Below are positions 8,184 to 16,595 of a DNA stretch of 20,701 nt, piece after piece; within the stretch, counting starts at the first letter, position 1; every line of letters begins with the position of its first letter. Below the pieces are notes generated by a model. The model did not search any database and was not told where the DNA came from. It worked only from the letters and a program-made list of their open reading frames with translations. The DNA lies in the NCBI GenBank assembly GCA_005790265.1, contig SXVE01000146.1, forward strand, positions 1-20,701. The letters are read 5' to 3'. Made by a program: the position numbers and the translations under genes. The DNA comes from Acidobacteriota bacterium. Its GTDB lineage: Bacteria > Acidobacteriota > Blastocatellia > Pyrinomonadales > Pyrinomonadaceae.

Positions 8184-8381
8184 AAGTTTGTCGCCCGCCG
8201 CATTTGGCACAAATTTTGCTCGACTGACCAGCAGGAATCAGCTTTTTTCAAGCAAACGACCGTTAATAATTCTTTATTTCTCACTTTTTTTATCGCGCCA
8301 CCGAAATCCCCGGTGTCGAGTTTACAAAAATCGTCATTTTTCAGATGACAAAATATGAAATTACTCATTTGAGGTTCCCGT

Positions 8382-11357
8382 ATGAAGTCAGTAAACAAAA
8401 GATTTCCGCTTGAATCCGACGACCGAGACAATTTTGAACAAATAGAAGAACAGAGCGTTTCGCTCGAAAACACGTCGGAGCTGCCGGAAAATGAAAAGCG
8501 CTATCGCAATTTGTTTGAGAGCGCGCACGATCTGGTTTACATTCACGACCTCTACGGCAATTACATTTCAGTAAATCAAGTGTGCGAACGAATTTTCGGC
8601 TACACGCGCGCCGAAGCGCTGACGATGAATATCGCGCAGATCGTCGCGCCCGAACATCAAGATTTAGTCAGCCAGATGCTGCTGCAAAAAAAATCGGGCG
8701 CGCGGCAGACGGTTTACGAAATTGACTGCATTAAGAAGAACGGCGAGCGCATCACGCTCGAAATCAACAGCACCGGAATTTTTGAAAAAGGAAGATTGGC
8801 GGCGGTTCAAGGCATTGCTCGCGACATCACCGAACGCAAACGAGCCGAAAAAGTTTTGCAAAATTCGGAAACCGAACTGCGCGCGCTGTTTGCGGCAATG
8901 CCCGACGTGATTCTCGTGCTCGATGCCGACGGACGATACTTAAAAATCGCGCCGACCAACGCCGCGCCGCTTTATCGTCCCGCCGAAGAACTGATCGGAA
9001 AAACGCTCGCCGATGTTTTTCCCGCCGATACTGCCGCATTCTTTAAGTCGAAAATCAGCGAGGCGCTCGCGCTCGGCAAATCCGTGCACGTTGAATATTG
9101 TCTGCCGATTAACGAAGAAATAATGTGGTTTGCCGGAACCGTTTCGCCGATGGAAAACGATTCGGTCATTTGGGTCGCGCGCAACGTTACCGAACACCGC
9201 CAAGCTGAAGAAGCGCTTTACCGCAGCGAAGAAAAATATCGCAAGTTATTTGAAAACGCGAACGATTTGATTTACACGCACGATTTGCAGGGAAATTTCA
9301 CCTCGCTCAATCGAGCGGGCGAAATGATTACCGGTTACGGGCGCGAAGAAGCGCTGCAAATGAATATTTCTGCGGTCGTCGCGCCCGAATCTCTCGAAAA
9401 AGCGCGGCAGATGACGGCGGCGAAAATCGAAGGCAAGCCGCCGACAGCTTACGAACTGGAAATTATTTCCAAAGACGGACGAAAAATCTCGCTCGAACTG
9501 AGCACCAGTCTGATTTTTCACGACAATGTGCCAATCGGCGTGCAAGGCATCGGGCGCGATATTACGCAACGCAAACGCGCCGAAGAAGCCTTGAAAATGA
9601 GCGAACGCCGTTATCGCTTTTTGAGCGAAGGCATTATGCATCAAGTCTGGACGGCGCGACCGAACGGCAAACTCGATTACGTCAACCGCCGCACGCTCGA
9701 TTACTTCGGTCGCTCGCTGGAACAGCTGCTCGATGACGGCTGGAAAGATATGGTGCATCCGGACGATCTGGAAAAGAGCGTCGCGCGGTGGAAACAATCG
9801 CTCGCCACCGGCGAACACTACGAAGTGGAATTTCGCCTGCGCCGCCGTGACGGAACGTATCGCTGGTATCTCGCGCGCGCGACCGCCGGACTCGACAGCA
9901 GCGGCAACATCGTTAACTGGTTCGGCACGAACACCGACATCAACGACAAAAAAACGGCGGAAGCCAAGCTCAATCATTTCGCGCTGCACGACACGCTGAC
10001 CAAACTGCCGAATCGCGCGGAATTTATGAATCATTTGAAATCCGCGATCAGGCAAAAATCGGTTGACGAAAAATTCCGTTTCGCCGTGCTGTTTCTTGAC
10101 CTCGACCGTTTCAAACTGATTAACGACAGTCTCGGGCACGTCGTCGGCGACCAGCTTTTGGTCGGCATCGCCAAGCGTCTGAAAGCGTGCGTGCGACCGA
10201 GCGATACGGTCGCGCGGCTCGGCGGCGACGAATTTACGATTCTGCTCAGCAATACCGGCTCGATTGACGAAGTTTCCGAAGTCGCCGAACGACTTCAGCG
10301 AGCGCTTGCCAAACCGTTCAAATTCAGTAATTACGAAGTTTTCACTTCCGCCAGCATCGGCATTACGATCTCCGACAACGCCGCTCATTGTCATCCGGAA
10401 GATTACCTGCGCGACGCGGACGCGGCGATGTACCGGGCGAAAGAATCGGGCAAAGCGCGCTTTGAAATTTTCGACCAGAAAATGCACGTTTCCAACGTCA
10501 ATCTGCTGCAGCTCGAAACCGATTTGCGCCACGCGGTCGAGCGTCGCGAGTTTGAAGTTTTTTATCAGCCGGTCGTGCGGCTCGACGACGGAAAGATTCG
10601 CGAATTTGAAGCGCTGATTCGCTGGCGTCATCCGAAACGCGGATTAATCGCGCCGATTGAATTTATCGAAATCGCCGAAGAAACCGGCTTGATTATTCCG
10701 ATTGGCGAATGGATTCTCGCCGAGGCTTGCCGCCAGACGGCGGAATGGCAAAAAAGTTTCCCCGATTATGCGGCGCTTCCGATCAGCGTCAATCTTTCCG
10801 CCAAACAACTTTTATATCCGCTGCTGGTCGGGCGCATTGCCGAAATTTTAAACCGCACCGGGCTGAATGCCGAACATCTTAAATTGGAGGTAACGGAAAG
10901 CACGGTGATGGGCAATTGCGAAACGTCGCAAAGCGTTTTGGCGCAGCTTCACGCGCTCGGAATTTCGCTTTCGACCGACGATTTCGGAACCGGCTATTCA
11001 TCTTTGAGTTACCTGCACCGCTTTCCGTTTGAGCGTTTGAAAATTGACCGCTCATTCGTCGGCGAAATGGATCAGAACAAAAAAAGCGAGGAAATCGTGC
11101 GCTCGATTTTAATGCTCGGTCAGAATTTATCAATCGAAACGGTTGCTGAAGGAATTGAAACCGAACGGCAATTAAAACAATTGCGCGAACTCGGCTGTCA
11201 GCTCGGTCAGGGTTATCTTTTTTCCCGTCCGATTGACGCGCGCGCCGCCGAACAATTTTTGCGAAAAAACGTGCCGATGCCGGTCGGCAGCGCGCCGCCG
11301 CTGTCGCCGCTCGGCGAATACGCGGAAAACTATATCAAAGTCGAAAATCTTCAGTAA
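8382..11357 (+). CDS. Multi-PAS GGDEF-EAL c-di-GMP enzyme
   Basis: The 991-residue protein has four PAS/PAC modules (about 38-160, 163-282, 283-405 and 406-528), then GGDEF (about 530-697) and EAL (about 705-955). GGDEF is intact at 614-618 with the RPSD inhibition site at 605-608. The EAL domain keeps EAL (743-745), N803, DD (866-867), K887, E923 and Q943. PAS1 and PAS3 resemble each other closely (shared pattern YRxLFExAxDLxYxHDLxGN), suggesting an internal duplication. PAS4 has the WxxMVHPDD and YRWY features of a PAS_3-type fold. No membrane segments are seen, so it is cytoplasmic. The ATG at 8382 is supported by GAGG (8371-8374) seven bases upstream. It lies 198 bases after the previous gene and may have its own promoter. 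A strong terminator follows at 11390-11432. Confidence 0.94.
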   Translation: MKSVNKRFPLESDDRDNFEQIEEQSVSLENTSELPENEKRYRNLFESAHDLVYIHDLYGNYISVNQVCERIFGYTRAEALTMNIAQIVAPEHQDLVSQMLLQKKSGARQTVYEIDCIKKNGERITLEINSTGIFEKGRLAAVQGIARDITERKRAEKVLQNSETELRALFAAMPDVILVLDADGRYLKIAPTNAAPLYRPAEELIGKTLADVFPADTAAFFKSKISEALALGKSVHVEYCLPINEEIMWFAGTVSPMENDSVIWVARNVTEHRQAEEALYRSEEKYRKLFENANDLIYTHDLQGNFTSLNRAGEMITGYGREEALQMNISAVVAPESLEKARQMTAAKIEGKPPTAYELEIISKDGRKISLELSTSLIFHDNVPIGVQGIGRDITQRKRAEEALKMSERRYRFLSEGIMHQVWTARPNGKLDYVNRRTLDYFGRSLEQLLDDGWKDMVHPDDLEKSVARWKQSLATGEHYEVEFRLRRRDGTYRWYLARATAGLDSSGNIVNWFGTNTDINDKKTAEAKLNHFALHDTLTKLPNRAEFMNHLKSAIRQKSVDEKFRFAVLFLDLDRFKLINDSLGHVVGDQLLVGIAKRLKACVRPSDTVARLGGDEFTILLSNTGSIDEVSEVAERLQRALAKPFKFSNYEVFTSASIGITISDNAAHCHPEDYLRDADAAMYRAKESGKARFEIFDQKMHVSNVNLLQLETDLRHAVERREFEVFYQPVVRLDDGKIREFEALIRWRHPKRGLIAPIEFIEIAEETGLIIPIGEWILAEACRQTAEWQKSFPDYAALPISVNLSAKQLLYPLLVGRIAEILNRTGLNAEHLKLEVTESTVMGNCETSQSVLAQLHALGISLSTDDFGTGYSSLSYLHRFPFERLKIDRSFVGEMDQNKKSEEIVRSILMLGQNLSIETVAEGIETERQLKQLRELGCQLGQGYLFSRPIDARAAEQFLRKNVPMPVGSAPPLSPLGEYAENYIKVENLQ

Positions 11358-11389
11358 ACCATTTTCCAACAACTGAATAGCAACGCACG

Positions 11390-11432
11390 AAAAAAGAGAA
11401 AGGGAAAATTTGATTTTCCCTTTCTCTTTTTT
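11390..11432. terminator. Bidirectional intrinsic terminator after the c-di-GMP gene
   Basis: A perfect 20-bp inverted repeat (11390-11409 with 11413-11432) encloses a 3-base loop and is flanked by six As and six Ts. It lies between the convergent PAS-GGDEF-EAL gene (+, stop 11357) and the S9 peptidase gene (-, stop 11477), and should stop transcription in both directions. Its form matches the terminator at 762-802. Confidence 0.9.
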
Positions 11433-11476
11433 ACCGGCTTTCAACACTTTCTGCCGCTTTTGAATACGGGTTTTTT

Positions 11477-13918
11477 CTAGCGATTCGCCGTTTGGTTTTT
11501 ATTGCGCGGCTGGGCGTTTTTGACGTATTTGTCGAACCAGTTAATTTGTTCATACAAAACGTGTTCGATTGATTCTTTCGCCGAATAACCGTGCGATTCG
11601 AGCGGCAGCATCACGAGTCGCGCCGTTCCGCCGTTGCCTTGCAGCGCGGCGAACAGACGTTCCGACTGAATCGGGAAAGTTCCCTGATTGTTGTCGGCTT
11701 CGCCGTGAATCATCAGCAGCGGTTCGTTAATTTTGTTGGCGACGAAAAACGGCGAAACTTTCGCGTAAAGCTCCGGCGCTTCCCAAAACGTGCGGCGTTC
11801 CGATTGGAAACCGAACGGCGTCAACGTGCGATTATACGCGCCCGAACGCGCGATTCCGGCGCGAAACATATCCGAATGCGCCAGTAAATTTGCCGTCATA
11901 AACGCGCCGTAACTGTGCCCGCCGACGCCGACGCGTTCCGGATCGGTCACGCCCATTTCCGTCGCTTTATCAATCGCCGCCTGCGCCGAATCGGTCAATT
12001 GTTTGATGAAAGTATCGTTGACCGTCAGCGGATCGCCGACAATCGGAATCGTTACGTCGTCCAAAACTGCATAGCCGTTGAGCAAAAAGAACAAATGCGA
12101 GTAACCGCCGATGTTGGTAAAACGATTGGTCGAACCGGAAACCTGTCCGGCGGTCGAAGCGTCGGTGTATTCGAGCGGATACGCCCAAAAAATCGTCGGC
12201 AAACGCGTTCCTTCTTTGTAATTCGGCGGCGTGTAAAGCGTGAACGAAAGATCAACGCCGTCCGCGCGTTTGTATTTGACGAGTTGTTTTTTGATGCCGC
12301 GAATTTGCGGCGTCGAATCGGTAAATTTAGTTATTTGAATTTCCGGCGGACACGCTCCCGCATTTGGCAGATTAGAGCAAAAGCTGCGAACAATAAGATT
12401 AGGCGGTTCAGCCAAAGACTCCCTTCTGGTAATAATCTGCGTGCCGTTATTATCCATCAGAGCTACAAAACTTTCATAAACGCCGTTTTCCGAACGGAAA
12501 ATTTCCGTCGTTTTTAAATCCTTCAGATTCATTTTGCGCAGAAACGGTCGGTCGCCTTCAGAACTCGCGCCGCTTCCGGTCAAGAAAATCTCGTCGCCGT
12601 TTTGCAGAATCACCGAAAAACCGTTTGGCAGACGCTTTGTGACCGGCTGACCGATGTCGCCGTAACGGTCGTTGACGTTTAAATCCGAAATCAGTTTCGG
12701 CGCGCCCGGATTGCGGTAATCAATCGAAAAAATTCGGCGGCGTTGCTTGTCACGGTCGTAATCGTAAAACAGCATCAAACCGTCTTTTTCGCCGAACGCG
12801 CGTCCCTGAAAACGCTGCTGAACTTTGACCAATTCCGTCGGTTCGCCGGAAAACGGCGCGGCGAGCTTCATCAATTTGTCGCGATTTTCCGCTTTGTTTT
12901 TCGGATTTCCTTCGTCGAGCGCTTCCGCCCAAATGAGCGTCGCCGCTTCGGTCGGAATCCAGCCAAAACTTCTTCTTCCGACGGGAACGCCTTGCACCGG
13001 CAAATTATCCTGAAGTTTGGAACTCGCGACTTTGTAAATCATTTTGCCGCTCGTATCCCAAATTTCGACTTCTTTCGGAAAGCGCGAATACGGAAAAAGA
13101 TACGAAAACGGACGCTGCACGCGCGAAACCAGAATGTGATTTCCGTCGGGCGCGATGTCCGCCGTGTCGAACATCGCCGGAGCGCCGATTTCTTTTATTT
13201 TGCCGTCAACCGAGACAATCGCCATTTGCGAAGTCGCGTAATATTCAAATAAATTTTCGTCGTTCGGCGATTTGAGCAAATCCTGAAACGTCTGCACCGC
13301 GCCGGTTTTTCCGACCGTTTCCTGAATGCTCGGCTCGGTCGGCGTTAAATTCTGATACGCGGGCGCGGCGGCGCGTTTGGCGGGAACGAGATTGGCGATC
13401 AAACTTTTCTGATCCGGCATCCACGAAAAACCGCCGAAAGCCGTATTAACTTTGGCGTTTTTAATCAATTTCGCTTTGCCGCTCGCCGTTTCGATAATCC
13501 ACATTTCGACGCCGCTCGGCGTGATATTGCCCGCCGCGATATATTTTCCGTCGGCGCTCCACGTCGGCGAGATAATCTGCGCGCCGTTCGGCAGTTGAAC
13601 GGGCATTTCCTTGCCGTCCGCGATATTTTTCAGCGTGACTTTGACGAAATACGGCTGACGATGCGCGCCGTTCGTGTTCGGATTGATGCGCAAACCGGCG
13701 AGCCGCAGCATCGGCTGCGAAAGCTCGGAAATCGGCGGATAACGCAGCGGTTCGAGCAGCGCGATTTTATCTTTCGCGGGCGAAACCGAAGTTGCGGGCG
13801 TCGCCGGAGCGTTCAAAACGTCCATAATATCTTTCGGCGGCTGTTTATAAGAGCCTTGCGCGAAAAGATTGACGGGCAAAACAAATGCGACAAGCAGTAA
13901 CAGAATTTTTGTTTTCAT
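11477..13918 (-). CDS. Exported S9D glutamyl-endopeptidase-like (prolyl oligopeptidase clan) peptidase
   Basis: The 813-residue product has a Sec signal peptide (about 1-20, ending LFA), an N-terminal beta-propeller-like region (about 30-540) and a C-terminal alpha/beta-hydrolase domain (about 545-800). The serine-peptidase triad reads S669 (GGHSYG), D742 (HGEADNNQ) and H776 (ESHGYS). The N-terminal pattern PPKDIMDVLNAP...RYPPISEL...LRLAGLRI resembles, from memory, the plant chloroplast glutamyl endopeptidase CGEP (subfamily S9D) rather than dipeptidyl peptidase IV or acylaminoacyl peptidase. Specificity for Glu is inferred from that resemblance only. Two cysteines (C514, C523) could form a disulfide after export. 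The ATG is preceded by an A-rich stretch with no Shine-Dalgarno. It starts 11 bases after the stop of the beta-lactamase-like gene, so the two are almost certainly one operon. Confidence 0.9.
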   Translation of the reverse strand: MKTKILLLLVAFVLPVNLFAQGSYKQPPKDIMDVLNAPATPATSVSPAKDKIALLEPLRYPPISELSQPMLRLAGLRINPNTNGAHRQPYFVKVTLKNIADGKEMPVQLPNGAQIISPTWSADGKYIAAGNITPSGVEMWIIETASGKAKLIKNAKVNTAFGGFSWMPDQKSLIANLVPAKRAAAPAYQNLTPTEPSIQETVGKTGAVQTFQDLLKSPNDENLFEYYATSQMAIVSVDGKIKEIGAPAMFDTADIAPDGNHILVSRVQRPFSYLFPYSRFPKEVEIWDTSGKMIYKVASSKLQDNLPVQGVPVGRRSFGWIPTEAATLIWAEALDEGNPKNKAENRDKLMKLAAPFSGEPTELVKVQQRFQGRAFGEKDGLMLFYDYDRDKQRRRIFSIDYRNPGAPKLISDLNVNDRYGDIGQPVTKRLPNGFSVILQNGDEIFLTGSGASSEGDRPFLRKMNLKDLKTTEIFRSENGVYESFVALMDNNGTQIITRRESLAEPPNLIVRSFCSNLPNAGACPPEIQITKFTDSTPQIRGIKKQLVKYKRADGVDLSFTLYTPPNYKEGTRLPTIFWAYPLEYTDASTAGQVSGSTNRFTNIGGYSHLFFLLNGYAVLDDVTIPIVGDPLTVNDTFIKQLTDSAQAAIDKATEMGVTDPERVGVGGHSYGAFMTANLLAHSDMFRAGIARSGAYNRTLTPFGFQSERRTFWEAPELYAKVSPFFVANKINEPLLMIHGEADNNQGTFPIQSERLFAALQGNGGTARLVMLPLESHGYSAKESIEHVLYEQINWFDKYVKNAQPRNKNQTANR

Positions 13919-13929
13919 TTTTTTGTTTT

Positions 13930-14946
13930 TTAGTTTTTAACTGTTTTCAGATTATCAAGAATTTTTCCCGCGATCATCGGAATCGGCTGGTGTTCGTTCG
14001 CGTGATTTTCGGTAAATATCACCAGCACGAATTTCAAACCGTCCGCAGTTTCGATATAAGCGGCGTCGTGGCGCGATTTGCTCGTCCAACCGGCTTTCGA
14101 CCACAGTTGCGCCGTCGTCATTTTTCGGTCAATCAAGGCTTTTCCGGTAAATCCGGTCGCCTGACTGTCGGCGTCTTTTGTTTCAACAAACGGATTTCTC
14201 TTCATCAAATCCATCATCCGGCGCGTGCGGTCAGCAGCGGCGATTTTGCCGGTCGCGATTTCCGCCAACAGGCGCGCCGTCGCGTTCGTCGTCAGCATAT
14301 TGCGGTTTTCGCCTTTATAATTGCGAAACTGCTGCTCGCGCCCGTAAGCGTCTTCGCAGTGCGTTTTTTGATTCGTGTTGATGCGTTCGTAACCGAGCGA
14401 CGAATAAAACCGATTAACGGTGTTGCGCTTGTGCGACCATTCGGCGAATTCTTTGGCGGGCAGTTCCGCGCCGCTCGAAGTTCCCGTAATCACGTCCAAA
14501 AGATACTGCGTCGCTTCGTTTGACGAGTCAACGATCATATCTTTCAAGCCTCGTTCGAGTTCGGGCGAAGTTTTGATTTTGCCGTCTTCAAGCTGTCGTT
14601 CGAGCGCCGCCAGATAAAACATTTTCACGACGCTCGCCGGATAAATCGCCACGTCGCCGCGAAAATTCGCTTGTTTGATGTTGTTTGCATCGCGCAAATC
14701 AATCAGCGTCGCCGCAATATCGTCGGCTTTAAAACCGCGCGGCGGATACGAATTGAGCATTTCGCCGACCGCGTTGTTCAGCAAAGTCTGCAATTCCGGC
14801 GAATTCTCCGCGGCAAGCGCTTGGTAATTTTTCGGCGCGGAAATCTCCATCGCTTTCACAGTTTTCACGGATTTTTGCGCGTGCGCTGCGGCGAAAAACA
14901 AACAAATGACGGCGAAACCGAGAATTGCGATCTTAGGCATTTTCAT
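13930..14946 (-). CDS. Class A beta-lactamase-fold serine hydrolase
   Basis: From the ATG at 14946 the product is 338 residues; an in-frame TTG one codon upstream is possible but less likely. Residues 1-24 form a Sec signal peptide. The SxxK motif of serine beta-lactamases and penicillin-recognising enzymes is clear (S105-VV-K108 in YPASVVKMF). The position of the SDN motif is SSN (141-143), KTG is replaced by KAG (284-286), and I cannot find a convincing Glu166 ExxLN omega-loop motif. The fold is therefore well supported, but hydrolysis of beta-lactams is doubtful; it may act on peptidoglycan or another ester or amide. It lies immediately upstream of the S9D peptidase gene. A TATACT -10-like box lies at 14990-14995 on the minus strand, but without a good -35 box. 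Confidence 0.8.
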   Translation of the reverse strand: MKMPKIAILGFAVICLFFAAAHAQKSVKTVKAMEISAPKNYQALAAENSPELQTLLNNAVGEMLNSYPPRGFKADDIAATLIDLRDANNIKQANFRGDVAIYPASVVKMFYLAALERQLEDGKIKTSPELERGLKDMIVDSSNEATQYLLDVITGTSSGAELPAKEFAEWSHKRNTVNRFYSSLGYERINTNQKTHCEDAYGREQQFRNYKGENRNMLTTNATARLLAEIATGKIAAADRTRRMMDLMKRNPFVETKDADSQATGFTGKALIDRKMTTAQLWSKAGWTSKSRHDAAYIETADGLKFVLVIFTENHANEHQPIPMIAGKILDNLKTVKN

Positions 14947-15253
14947 CAAAAGGATTTTCTCAGATGTATTTACAGAAAAGTATTTTCAAAGTATAAACGA
15001 AAAGCGGTTGTAAATTCCAGATTTAAAGTTGGTTCGAAGTTTTAAAGCTGTTTGAAAGATGGAAACGGGCGCGCGAATTTTCTCTCGTTCAGCCGATTAA
15101 CGCGGATTTTCCGGAAAACTTTTTTAATTAACCCGTGATAATCCGCTTAATCCGTGTTTATCCGCGTCCTATTTCCGAGTTTCCAAACAGCTTCTTACAC
15201 TCAAAATCAGGCTCGATTTTAAATCTTGAATAAACTTTAAATTTTCTAAAACA
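14947..15253. other. Divergent spacer holding a foldback element (307 bases)
   Basis: This stretch lies between the beta-lactamase-like operon (-) and the amino acid permease (+). Most of it is the nested inverted repeat at 15019-15226. No gene of its own is seen. It must carry promoters for both flanking genes. On the minus strand a TATACT box at 14990-14995 would give a leader of roughly 37 bases; nothing convincing was found for the permease. Confidence 0.6.
15019..15226. repeat. Nested inverted-repeat (foldback) element
   Basis: Several inverted pairs share nearly the same centre (about 15120-15133): AGATTTAAA at 15019-15027 with 15218-15226; AAGCTGTTT at 15045-15053 with 15185-15193; GGAAAC at 15061-15066 with 15179-15184; and ACGCGGAT at 15100-15107 with 15160-15167. 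On the right, ATCCGC/T recurs at 15141, 15150 and 15160, a 9-10 bp period. The arrangement could be a MITE- or REP-like element or a long RNA hairpin. ATCCGCG-type intergenic repeats are, from general knowledge, seen in many bacterial genomes, but no family is assigned here. Confidence 0.6.
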
Positions 15254-16561
15254 ATGACAGATGAAAAACTCGTCCGCGGCATCAGCCGTTGGGATTTGGT
15301 AGCGATTACGATTAACACGATTATCGGCGCGGGCATTTTCGGGCTTCCGGCGAAAGTTTTCGCGCAAATCGGCAGTTACAGTTTGCTTGCGTTTGTCGCC
15401 TGCGCGCTGATCGTCGGTTTTATCGTGTTGTGTTTCGCCGAAGTCGCCAGTCGTTTTCAAGCAACCGGCGGAATGTATCTTTACGCGCGCGAAGCGTTCG
15501 GCGCGGTCGTCGGTTTTGAAGTCGGCTGGCTGTATTGGATTGTTCGCGTGACGACGTTTGCCGCCAACTGCAATTTGCTGCTCGCGTATCTCGGATTTTT
15601 CGTGCCGACGGCGAACGAGGGAGTTTTGCGCATCGTTTTGATCGGCGCGGTCGTGCTGCTTTTAACCGTCGTCAATTTTATCGGCGTCCGCGAATCGGCG
15701 GTGATGACGAATCTTTTCACCGTCGGCAAAATCGTTCCGCTCGTCATTTTCGCCGCCGTCGGTTTATTTTTCATCGAACCGGCGAATTTCAGTTTCGCCG
15801 CGTCGCCCGATTATAATTCGTTTGCGAGCGCCGTTTTATTGCTCATTTACGCTTACGTCGGTTTTGAAGCGGCGGTCATTCCGGCGGGCGAAACGAAAGA
15901 TCCGCAGAAAAACGTGCCGTTCGCGCTGCTGTCCGCACTCGCGTTCTGCGCCGTTTTGTTCATTATTATTCAAATCGTCGCCATCGGAACTTTGCCCGAA
16001 CTCGCTGCATCCGAACGTCCTTTGGCGGATGCCGCCGGACGATTTCTCGGCAGTTTCGGCGCGGCATTCATCGCCGTCGGCGCGCTTATTTCGATTTTAG
16101 GAAACTTAAACGGCGGCTTTCTCGCCGCGTCGCGCATTCCGTTCGCGATGTCCGAACAAGGCGAACTGCCGCGCGTCATCGGCAAAACGCACGAAAAGTT
16201 CAAAACGCCGTATGTTTCATTATTAATCACATCGGCGGCGATGCTCGTTTTAACAATCCAGTCGTCGTTTATCTCGGCGCTGACCATCGCGACGATCACG
16301 CGCCTCATCGTTTACGCGACGACGTGCGCATCTCTGCCGGTTTTTCGCCGCCAATCAAACGCGCCCGAAGCCAAATTCATCGCGCCGTTCGGCATCGCCG
16401 CAACGATTTTATCGCTGCTTCTAATCGTTTGGCTTTTAACCAACGTAGATTTCCGCAAAGAGGGCATCACGATTTTAATCGCCGCTGGCGTTGGATTGAT
16501 TCTTTATTTCGCTTATCGCTTTTTCGGCGGACATTCTGAAAACGAGATAATTAAATCTTGA
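15254..16561 (+). CDS. APC-superfamily amino acid permease
   Basis: The 435-residue protein is an inner-membrane secondary transporter with about 12 hydrophobic segments (roughly 16-36, 42-62, 85-105, 124-144, 154-174, 188-208, 222-247, 264-290, 318-340, 343-362, 378-397, 403-423). The broken first helix carries IIGAGIFGLP (23-32), the backbone substrate-binding motif of the APC family. ETKDPQKNVP (213-222) is the conserved cytoplasmic loop motif seen after helix 6. Substrate specificity cannot be assigned; cationic or neutral amino acids are typical for this family. The ATG follows an A/T-rich stretch without Shine-Dalgarno. It is the first gene to the right of the foldback spacer. A weak terminator-like hairpin (16596-16627) follows. 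It fits with the exported peptidases nearby, which would supply amino acids. Confidence 0.92.
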   Translation: MTDEKLVRGISRWDLVAITINTIIGAGIFGLPAKVFAQIGSYSLLAFVACALIVGFIVLCFAEVASRFQATGGMYLYAREAFGAVVGFEVGWLYWIVRVTTFAANCNLLLAYLGFFVPTANEGVLRIVLIGAVVLLLTVVNFIGVRESAVMTNLFTVGKIVPLVIFAAVGLFFIEPANFSFAASPDYNSFASAVLLLIYAYVGFEAAVIPAGETKDPQKNVPFALLSALAFCAVLFIIIQIVAIGTLPELAASERPLADAAGRFLGSFGAAFIAVGALISILGNLNGGFLAASRIPFAMSEQGELPRVIGKTHEKFKTPYVSLLITSAAMLVLTIQSSFISALTIATITRLIVYATTCASLPVFRRQSNAPEAKFIAPFGIAATILSLLLIVWLLTNVDFRKEGITILIAAGVGLILYFAYRFFGGHSENEIIKS

Positions 16562-16595
16562 AAATGCTCAATTTAGTGAATCTAGGATTATTTAC

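Noticed and set aside
8184..8381. Possible riboswitch or terminator in the 198-base spacer before the multi-PAS gene.
   Set aside because: Only short stems are present (CACCG/CGGTG near 8297, GTCAT/ATGAC near 8333), with no c-di-GMP riboswitch core and no T-tract after a GC stem.
9246..10631. 461-codon minus-strand open frame opposite the multi-PAS GGDEF-EAL gene.
   Set aside because: Long, but it is the antisense of confidently assigned PAS and GGDEF domains; its composition (rich in F, R, V, E) shows no domain pattern. Codon bias of this genome opens such frames repeatedly (also 6081-6893 and 6963-7469).
13930..14946. Antibiotic-resistance beta-lactamase.
   Set aside because: The KTG and SDN motifs are altered and no omega-loop glutamate motif is evident, so a resistance call is not supported.
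14947..14949. TTG as the start of the beta-lactamase-like gene.
   Set aside because: The ATG directly following gives a normal signal peptide and needs no rare start codon.
15158..15460. 100-codon minus-strand frame overlapping the foldback spacer and the start of the permease.
   Set aside because: It is antisense to the permease N-terminus and passes through an inverted repeat; composition is polar and low in pattern.
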